A DNA stretch of 55,933 bases from an uncultured Bacteroidales bacterium (GTDB lineage Bacteria > Bacteroidota > Bacteroidia > Bacteroidales > UBA3663), in NCBI GenBank assembly GCA_905235375.1, contig CAJOLH010000029.1, forward strand, positions 1 through 55,933, given 5' to 3'. Position 1 is the first letter of the stretch. Each line of letters opens with the position of its first letter. Shown piece by piece: positions 50,523 to 55,933 of this stretch. The notes under the pieces are model-generated. The model saw only the letters and a list, made by a program, of their open reading frames with translations. It had not been told where the DNA came from and made no database searches. Position numbers and translations under genes: made by a program.

Positions 50523-51773
50523 TTATCTGATCTTCAGCGTCTCATAATCCTTGAACGCCTCGTAGCCGCTGGTGATGACCTGTTCGCCAGGCTCAAGACC
50601 TTCGAGCACCTCGTAATGCTGTGGATTCTGCCGACCGATGCGGATGTCGCGACGATAGGCACGCGAGCCGTCCTTATCGAGCACGAAGATCCATTGTCCG
50701 CCCGTAGTCTGGAAGAAAGCGCCACGCGGGATGAGGATGGCTTGTTCTGACTGACCCAATTCGAGGTTGAGGTAGTAGGTCTGGCCACTGCGGATGTTGT
50801 CGGGACGCTCGCCTCGGAAGACGAGGTCGGTGCGGAAACGTCCCTGACGCACCTCGGGATAGACTTTGCGCACGGCGAGCTGATAAGTCTTGTCGCCTCG
50901 GGTGAAGGTGGCCTGCAAGCCCTGACGAACACGATCGATGTAATGTTCGTCAATCTCTGCCTGTATCTTGAAGTCCGAGAGGTCGTTGATCTGCCCGATC
51001 TTCTGACCAGCGGTGATATTCTGACCCAGTTCCACATCGAGCAGACCCAGTTCGCCGTCGATGGCCGAACGGACTTCAAGTTTCTGCTTCCGCTCGCGCA
51101 CCAGCAGGACGTTGCGCCGCATGTTGGCAAGGTTGTCCTCCATCTGGTCCATCTGCAGACTGCGGTACTGGTCATCCTTCTTCAGGCGTTCGCCTATCAG
51201 CTCCTGCTTCCGCTGTGCCAGTTCGTAGTCCTCCTTGGCTTGCAGATAGGTCTCGCGGCTGATGAGCTTTTCGTTGTAGAGCCGCTGGTTCTGCTCGAAG
51301 GCACGGCGCTTTCGCTCCACGTCCATGCCTAACGTTGCAGCCTCGGTCTCGTTGTTCAGCTTATCCTGCTGCATGGCCACCTGCGTATTGCGCAGCAGGT
51401 TCTGCTTCTCAGCCAGCTCGGCTTCCGCATTCAGGATCTGGAGGTCGAGGTTCGAATTGGAGAGCCGCACGATGACGTCGCCTTTTTTGACCGTGGAACC
51501 CTCTTCGGCCACCTTCTCCATGACGATGCCACCTTCCTCGGGCGAGATCTGCACCACCTGAATGGGCACCACTGTGCCATTCAGTCGCACATAGTCCTTG
51601 AACTCTTCATTCGTCACCTTACTGATGGTCAGGCCATCGGATGCTACCCGCACCGTGGTGCTGTGGTCGCCGAAGACCATCCAACCGATCAATGCTACCA
51701 GCAGGCCGCCGCCTACGATGTAGGGCACATGCTTTGATTGCAGCCCGCGTTTCTTCTCTATCTTTCTATCCAT
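50523..51773 (-). CDS. HlyD/RND-type periplasmic adaptor protein
   Basis: This 416-residue membrane-fusion protein has one N-terminal anchor helix (VPYIVGGGLLVALIGWMVFG, about 17-36). A beta-barrel/lipoyl half follows (VPIQVVQISPEEGGIVMEKV, VKKGDVIVRLSN), then a long alpha-helical hairpin (about 110-235: LAEKQNLLRNTQVAMQQ, ETYLQAKEDYELAQRKQELI), the second lipoyl half (SAIDGELGLLDVELGQNITA) and a barrel to the end. Such adaptors connect inner-membrane permeases to TolC-type outer-membrane channels. It lies 12 bp after the TolC gene. Confidence 0.93.
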   Translation of the reverse strand: MDRKIEKKRGLQSKHVPYIVGGGLLVALIGWMVFGDHSTTVRVASDGLTISKVTNEEFKDYVRLNGTVVPIQVVQISPEEGGIVMEKVAEEGSTVKKGDVIVRLSNSNLDLQILNAEAELAEKQNLLRNTQVAMQQDKLNNETEAATLGMDVERKRRAFEQNQRLYNEKLISRETYLQAKEDYELAQRKQELIGERLKKDDQYRSLQMDQMEDNLANMRRNVLLVRERKQKLEVRSAIDGELGLLDVELGQNITAGQKIGQINDLSDFKIQAEIDEHYIDRVRQGLQATFTRGDKTYQLAVRKVYPEVRQGRFRTDLVFRGERPDNIRSGQTYYLNLELGQSEQAILIPRGAFFQTTGGQWIFVLDKDGSRAYRRDIRIGRQNPQHYEVLEGLEPGEQVITSGYEAFKDYETLKIR

Positions 51774-51785
51774 GGGAATATGCCT

Positions 51786-53078
51786 TTATAAGATTGGGTA
51801 TCCTTTATAATAATTGACAAGTTTCTGTTTCAAAGCCAGCAGCAGCCGACATTGCAGCAGTCGAGCACGGCTTTCGAGCAAGGTGGCTGCCGAAGTCTGC
51901 ACGTCGATGGCCGACGAAAGGCCCTCCTCGTATTTACGCGTAGTCAAACGGGCAGCAATGCTGTCGGCCTCCACCTTGTGCTGCATCTGGAGGGTCTGTT
52001 TGCGAAAGCCTTCACAATCGTTCTCGGCCTGCAACTGGAGTTTGACAAGCTCGTCGCGTTTCTGCTCCAACTCCTCTTCCGCGATACGGAGGTTATTGCG
52101 CTGACGTCGGATGTTGGTCAGATTCTCCAAACGATTGAATATCGGGATGCTGACCGATGCATAGATATACTCGCCTCGGTTGGCATCCAACTGGTCGCGA
52201 AAGCCCGTGGTCTCGTTGTGCAGCATCTTGTTGTACGTGGTGCTGATGCCTCCGCTGATCGAAAGCGATGGACTGAGGGCGCCACGCGCCATGCTCAGTC
52301 TCCGCTTTGCGACGATGACGTTCTGGGCAGCGGCTGCCACGGCGGGGTTCTCAAGGGTCGAAGGCTCTTCGAGGGTCTGAGTACTCCGCTCCTCCCCCAC
52401 AATCACCAGCGAGTCCCGCTCTGGATAGTTCATCAGCTGTTTGAGAGTGAGCAGGGCTGTCGAGAGTTCGTTCTGCTGGCGGGTGATCTCGTAGTCATCG
52501 CCTGCAAGTTGCGCTTCCATTTGGGCAACGTCGGCCTCGCTCTTCTGTCCCACATCGGCCATCACCTGTGTCTGGCGCAGGGTAAGTTGGCTCTGCTCAC
52601 GTTTCTCTTCGGCCATCTTCACTGTGCCCTGATAGTAGAGCACATTGCAATAGGCTTCGAAGACCTGCAGGGCAAGTTCGTCCTGCTGGGCGCGCAGTTG
52701 GCTGCTGCCCATCAGCAGGCTGGCTTTGGCTGCACGAAGCTGATTGATGCGCTGGAAGCCATCGAAGACGGGAAGTGTAGCCTGTACCGAATAGCCATTA
52801 TAAAAGGTACTCACGTTGGTATAGGTATTCGTCTCGGGGTCGATGGCACGTCCGAAGTTATATTGTGCACCGATGCTGCCATTGACCGACGGCAGGAATG
52901 CTCCGATGGCACCTGTTCGTTCGGCGCGACGCGTGTCCTGCGTCAGTTGACTGATGCGGATGTCGTGGTTGTGTTCCACCGCATAGCGCATACAGTCATC
53001 AGCCGTCAGCGCCATCTCCTGGGCTCCGACGCTGCTCGCTGTCAGCAGCATGATGAGGGTGATGAATGTTCGGTTCAT
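51786..53078 (-). CDS. TolC-family outer-membrane efflux protein
   Basis: I start at ATG 53078 (MNRTFITLIMLLTASSVGAQ, signal peptide), 430 residues. Two outer-membrane-efflux repeats are visible, one beginning MALTADDCMRYAVEHNHDIR and one with NPAVAAAAQNVIVAKRRLSM. Long coiled-coil helices lie between (ELALQVFEAYCNVLYYQGTV and KRDELVKLQLQAENDCEGFR). It would form the trimeric outer-membrane exit of the export system encoded downstream. A consensus promoter (TTG 53137-53135, 20 bp, TACCTTTG 53114-53107) precedes it, about 30 bp from the ATG. Confidence 0.93.
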   Translation of the reverse strand: MNRTFITLIMLLTASSVGAQEMALTADDCMRYAVEHNHDIRISQLTQDTRRAERTGAIGAFLPSVNGSIGAQYNFGRAIDPETNTYTNVSTFYNGYSVQATLPVFDGFQRINQLRAAKASLLMGSSQLRAQQDELALQVFEAYCNVLYYQGTVKMAEEKREQSQLTLRQTQVMADVGQKSEADVAQMEAQLAGDDYEITRQQNELSTALLTLKQLMNYPERDSLVIVGEERSTQTLEEPSTLENPAVAAAAQNVIVAKRRLSMARGALSPSLSISGGISTTYNKMLHNETTGFRDQLDANRGEYIYASVSIPIFNRLENLTNIRRQRNNLRIAEEELEQKRDELVKLQLQAENDCEGFRKQTLQMQHKVEADSIAARLTTRKYEEGLSSAIDVQTSAATLLESRARLLQCRLLLALKQKLVNYYKGYPIL

Positions 53079-53106
53079 ATTCTTAAATCCTTTGGTTTTT
53101 CTGTTG

Positions 53107-53137
53107 CAAAGGTACATTAAATTGAAGAAGTAGGCAA
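53107..53137 (-). promoter_or_regulatory. Promoter of the TolC-HlyD-permease operon
   Basis: TTG (53137-53135), 20 bp, TACCTTTG (53114-53107): a match to the vegetative Bacteroidota promoter, which argues that the operon does not depend solely on an alternative sigma factor. Confidence 0.75.
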
Positions 53138-53263
53138 GAGTTTCTGGGTCCTTAAAGGCGGTTTGTCAAAATTTTATACAGCATTGTGTCTAAAAAATGG
53201 ACACTTTTTTCGTTCTGACCCGAAAAAAAGTGCCCTTTTGCGCCGTTCTTTCAAATAATTCAT

Positions 53264-53271
53264 TATCTTTG
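53264..53271 (+). promoter_or_regulatory. -7 box driving the repeat leader and response regulator
   Basis: TATCTTTG (53264-53271) followed by CAGCGTCC. A TTTTG lies 23 bp upstream (53236-53240), slightly longer than ideal. Transcription would enter the three family B repeats, giving a leader of about 645 nt before the ATG at 53925. Confidence 0.5.
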
Positions 53272-53273
53272 CA

Positions 53274-53902
53274 GCGTCCATTTCGAACTATTCGGAAACA
53301 AAAGCGAATAATAACAAGGGGGTCGCGAAGCGATCCTAAACAACAAAAAGTTTTCGTAGATTTCGTTGTTTTCGTAGTTTTCGGAATACTAAAATACGAT
53401 GGATGTAATTCCGAAAATGTCCGAAAAAACGAAAAAGCCCGAAAATTTTTTGTAATCACCTTCGTGTTTTTCGATGTTGTTATATAGAAGCGTCCATTTC
53501 GAACTATTCGGAAACAAAAATGAATTATAACATCTAAAACTCGAAAAGCTGAGACAATATAGTTTTCGTAGATTTCGATGTTTTCGTAGTTTTCGGAATC
53601 CTAAAATAATATGGGGGTTATTCCGAAAAAGGACGAAAAAACGAAAAAGTCCGAAAATTTTTTGTAGTCATCTTCGTGTTTTTCGATGTTGTTATATAGA
53701 AGCGCACTTTATATCGAAAACAAAAGCGGATAATAACATCTAAAACTCGAAAAGCTGAGACAATAAAGTTTTCGTAGATTTCGTTGTTTTCGTAGTTTTC
53801 GGAATCCTAAAATAATATGGGGGTTATTCCGAAAAAGGACGAAAAAACGAAAAAGTCCGAAAATTTTTTAGTTTTCGCGTTTTTAGATGTTGTTATTTAG
53901 AA
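53274..53902. repeat. Three tandem family B hairpin repeats (201-216 bp)
   Basis: Units at 53274-53489, 53490-53701 and 53702-53902 each start GCG(T/C)C(C/A) and end near TTGTTAT(A/T)TAGAA. Each contains TTTTCGTAG/TTTCG(A/T)TG-type sub-repeats up to TTTTCGGAAT, a short loop, then ATTCCGAAAA...GTCCGAAAATTTTTT, so it can fold into a long stem. Units 2 and 3 are nearly identical from ACATCTAAAACTCGAAAAGC on. A fourth, truncated copy runs off the window at 55811-55933. No credible gene lies in 53079-53924. Confidence 0.85.
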
Positions 53903-53924
53903 GCAAAAACAGAAAAATACCAAG

Positions 53925-54461
53925 ATGCAAAAGGAAAAATACGGAACAATCCTGGTCATCGACGATAATGAGGCCATCCTCACGGCCTTGCGCTATTGTC
54001 TGTCGGGCACCTTCCAACGTATAATCACCAAATCGTCGCCCGATTCGGTGCTCACCATCCTGAACCAGGAGGTGGTCAACCTCGTGTTGCTCGACATGAA
54101 TTTCTCCATCGGTGTCAACACCGGGCAGGACGGACTCTTCTGGCTTCGTGCTATCCGCAAACATCATCCCGAACTGCCCGTGGTACTCATCACAGCCTAC
54201 GCCGATGTCAATCTCGCCGTGCGCGGACTCAAGAGCGGAGCTTCCGACTTCATCACCAAGCCCTGGGACAACGACGAACTGGTGCGCAAGCTCAAGGATG
54301 TGCTCGATGCTGTCGATGACATGGCCACCCTCGACGAAATGGAGGCCGAACACATCCGACGTGCCATCGACCGCTGCCATGGCAACATGAAGCTCGCCGC
54401 CGAACAACTCGGCATCACCCGCCAAACCCTCTACAACAAAATGAAGAAACTCGAGGTGTAA
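53925..54461 (+). CDS. Response regulator with receiver and Fis-type HTH domains
   Basis: The 178-residue protein has a receiver domain at 8-120 (ILVIDDNEAI acidic pocket, phospho-acceptor Asp57 in LVLLDMNF, Thr in LITAYAD, Lys in ITKPWD). It is joined by a short linker to a C-terminal HTH_8 unit at about 137-178 (EHIRRAIDRCHGNMKLAAEQ, LGITRQTLYNKMKKLE). NtrC-family regulators in this phylum normally have an AAA+ sigma-54 domain between these parts. Here it is absent, as in PrrA/RegA-type regulators, so activation would not be through sigma-54. It probably regulates the divergent efflux operon and is followed by its kinase gene. Confidence 0.9.
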   Translation: MQKEKYGTILVIDDNEAILTALRYCLSGTFQRIITKSSPDSVLTILNQEVVNLVLLDMNFSIGVNTGQDGLFWLRAIRKHHPELPVVLITAYADVNLAVRGLKSGASDFITKPWDNDELVRKLKDVLDAVDDMATLDEMEAEHIRRAIDRCHGNMKLAAEQLGITRQTLYNKMKKLEV

Positions 54462-54462
54462 T

Positions 54463-54498
54463 TAATAATTAACAATTAACAAATAACAATTAACAATT
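54463..54498. repeat. AATTAACAATT tandem repeats
   Basis: Four AATTAACAA/AATAACAATT decamers directly after the response-regulator stop codon, the same type as at 21881-21922. Confidence 0.6.
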
Positions 54499-54536
54499 GT
54501 CGGCTCGAACAGAATTCTACCAGACGAAAGTATCGT

Positions 54537-54640
54537 CCCTTTTACCGCCGAAGGTATCGTCCCCAAATATCCCTTAATATCCCCTAATATCCCCAAATAT
54601 CCCCTAATATCCCTTAATATCCCTTAATATCCTTCCTTTA
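54537..54640. repeat. ATATCCCTTA repeats upstream of the histidine kinase (family C, right arm only)
   Basis: About eight AATATCCC(C/T)(T/A)A units lie between 54566 and 54640, after two copies of GAA(A/G)GTATCGTCCC (54537-54563), and end about 12 bp before the ATG at 54653. No left arm is seen, so unlike copies 1 and 2 this one cannot fold on itself. Confidence 0.7.
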
Positions 54641-54652
54641 AGCCCCCCGCCC

Positions 54653-55564
54653 ATGCCCATCCTCCTCATCATCCCCCTTCTCCTCCTCATCATCGTCCTG
54701 CTATGGGTGCGCCACCAGCGCGTCCTGCGGCAAAGGGCGTGGCTGATGCGTGAAGCCATACGCAACCGCGACTTCTCGTTCCGCCTGCCCACCAAGGGAC
54801 TGCCCAGCGGAGAGCGCGCGATGCAGGAGACCTTGAACGAACTGGGAAACACCATCCGCGAGCAAGTCAACCAGAACGAAGTCGATACGTGGGAACGCTT
54901 GACACGCGTGCTGACCCACGAGATCATGAATGCCACAGCGCCCATCACGAGCATCAGCCAATCGCTCTTGAATCATCCCGCCGTGAAGGGTTCGGAGATT
55001 GAGGATGGCGTGAAGGCCATCTACGACACTTCGCGCCACCTGAGCGAATTTGTTGCCAACTACCGCAAGATGTCCGAGCTGGAACAGCCTATGCTCAGCA
55101 CTGTCGAACTGCCCGCGTTGCTCGATGACATCAGCCGCACCTATCCCCAACTCTCGTGGCAAATCAACGTTCCCAAAAACACGAACGTACGCGCCGATGC
55201 CGGTATGCTGCGCCAAGTTCTGATGAACCTGGTGAAAAATGCTGCCGAAGCCGGTGCGCAAAAGATTATCATCGAAGCCTCTAACGGTTCGAAGGGTTTG
55301 AAAGGTTTGAAAGGTTTGAAAGGTTCGAAGGGTTTGAAAGGTTTTCCCCTCGAACTGTTTGTCGGAAACGATGGCGCTCCCATTCCTGCCGAAAATCGCC
55401 CTACCCTCTTCGTTCCCTTTTTCTCCACAAAACGTAGTGGCAGTGGCATTGGCCTCCCGTTAAGCCGCCGCATGATGCTCCAGCAAGGCGGACTGCTCGA
55501 ACTCGCTGATCGCCCGCTCCTCGGATGTCACGTCACCTTCCTCCTAAATATACCGTACAATTGA
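54653..55564 (+). CDS. Sensor histidine kinase with in-frame nonamer repeat
   Basis: This 303-residue kinase has one N-terminal membrane helix (MPILLIIPLLLLIIVLLWV) and no periplasmic sensor domain. The H box RVLTHEIMNATAPI carries His89. The catalytic domain has N box MNLVKNAAEAG, G1 VGNDGAPIP, F box PFFSTKRSGSG and G2 GIGLPLSRRMM. Between the N and G1 boxes, six nonamers (55286-55339) encode GSKGLKGLKGLKGSKGLK, lengthening a surface loop. With the regulator upstream it forms an NtrY/NtrX-like pair next to the efflux operon. Its signal is probably internal or membrane-borne. Confidence 0.92.
   Translation: MPILLIIPLLLLIIVLLWVRHQRVLRQRAWLMREAIRNRDFSFRLPTKGLPSGERAMQETLNELGNTIREQVNQNEVDTWERLTRVLTHEIMNATAPITSISQSLLNHPAVKGSEIEDGVKAIYDTSRHLSEFVANYRKMSELEQPMLSTVELPALLDDISRTYPQLSWQINVPKNTNVRADAGMLRQVLMNLVKNAAEAGAQKIIIEASNGSKGLKGLKGLKGSKGLKGFPLELFVGNDGAPIPAENRPTLFVPFFSTKRSGSGIGLPLSRRMMLQQGGLLELADRPLLGCHVTFLLNIPYN
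55286..55339 (+). repeat. Coding nonamer repeats in the kinase gene
   Basis: GGTT(C/T)GAA(A/G) repeats six times exactly in register with the codons (Gly-Ser/Leu-Lys). Gain or loss of a unit keeps the frame. It is the reverse complement of the nonamer family ahead of gldM. Confidence 0.9.
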
Positions 55565-55933
55565 GAATAATCTATGAAATCTCATCACGCAAGACACGCT
55601 CTGTGCCAAGGTGAATCGTGGACGCAGCGAGTTCGGCCTGTGCTACTCGCGTGCTACTCGCGCAACCTCTATTTCTATAATCCATGTTCATAATAGTCGC
55701 TATTCTGATTAATTGACATTAAATATTTCGAAATATCACAGTAATTTACATCAAAAATACGCTTTTCATGTGCTGATTCTTGGCTCTTCTGAACAATTTT
55801 GATATATTTGCATCGAACTTTTCGACATTTCGCAAACAAAAATGAATTATAACATCTTAAACTCGAAAAGCTGAGACAATATAGTTTTCGTTGATTTCGT
55901 TGTTTTCGTAGTTTTCGGAATCCTAAAATACGA
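55565..55933. other. Intergenic: promoter-like boxes followed by a truncated family B repeat
   Basis: No gene is visible. GTGCTACTCGC is directly duplicated near 55635-55660. A consensus promoter, TTG (55780-55782), 20 bp, TATATTTG (55803-55810), is followed at once by CATCGAAC and a family B repeat that reaches the window edge. This is the same order (promoter, then repeat) as ahead of the response-regulator gene. Confidence 0.65.

Noticed and set aside
51852..53120. 422-codon open frame on the plus strand
   Set aside because: Antisense to the TolC-family gene and without domain character.
53197..53487. 96-codon open frame
   Set aside because: Made of family B repeat sequence; low-complexity Phe/Val runs, no start context.
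1..55933. tRNA or rRNA genes, integrases, transposases
   Set aside because: None was recognised by eye on either strand. A covariance-model scan would be needed to exclude small RNAs with certainty.

Overview
The window is a chromosomal stretch of a Bacteroidota bacterium of the order Bacteroidales. A Prevotella-like genus is my best guess, not a demonstrated one. Three things point there. (i) The complete type IX secretion core porP/sprF-gldK-gldL-gldM-gldN lies at 32.2-39.0 kb. (ii) Promoters have the Bacteroidota form TTG-N20-TAnnTTTG. (iii) Several large secreted proteins end in a YDLxGR...GKK-like tail typical of type IX secretion cargo. No tRNA, rRNA, integrase, transposase or CRISPR array was seen.

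Layout. 0-2.6 kb: end of a thioredoxin gene, comB, a CvfB-like S1 protein and an AT-rich GxxExxY gene. 2.05-3.7 kb: a family of ~128-bp hairpin repeats, six of them in a tandem array with 186-bp period. 3.7-19.1 kb (minus strand): a large surface/secreted-protein cluster with four lamin-tail + CotH paralogues, a fifth divergent CotH protein, a Cthe_2159-type beta-helix protein, a frameshifted SGNH lipoprotein and an inserted AT-rich DUF4143-type ATPase. 19.3-24.0 kb: SPOR lipoprotein, PIN toxin-antitoxin pair, queC, PaaI thioesterase, ADP-forming acyl-CoA synthetase. 24.0-25.7 kb: repeats, a frameshifted sigma factor and an 11-copy 41/42-bp array ending in a perfect palindrome. 25.7-32.1 kb (minus): ADP-ribosylglycohydrolase, NrtR-like Nudix protein, a C10 (streptopain-type) protease with BspA-like repeats, and glutamyl-Q-tRNA(Asp) synthetase. 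32.2-45.4 kb (plus): type IX secretion genes, MFS transporter, TerB/DnaJ protein, CutC, a transglutaminase lipoprotein and a 57-aa membrane protein with its own promoter and terminator. 45.5-53.1 kb (minus): TolC - HlyD - two MacB/FtsX-like permeases, without an ATPase in the window. 53.9-55.6 kb (plus): a two-component pair (receiver + Fis-type HTH regulator, and a histidine kinase carrying a coding nonamer repeat).

How it fits together. The gldKLMN machine and the CotH and C10 proteins look like a secretion system and its cargo in one neighbourhood. The efflux genes and the NtrC/NtrY-like two-component pair are divergent neighbours and probably form one regulated unit.

The most interesting points are these. 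(1) An (AG/CT)11 tract lies in the signal-peptide region of one CotH paralogue; as it stands it puts the only plausible start codon out of frame, and 10 or 13 units would restore it, the hallmark of a phase-variable surface gene. (2) Exact 33-bp tandem repeats upstream of the DUF4143 ATPase can be read both as a 42-aa leader peptide that overlaps the ATPase start and as a series of promoter-spaced boxes. (3) The window is full of intergenic hairpin repeats of several unrelated sequence families that share one design (arms made of short tandem sub-repeats), often sitting directly behind a promoter or in front of a start codon.
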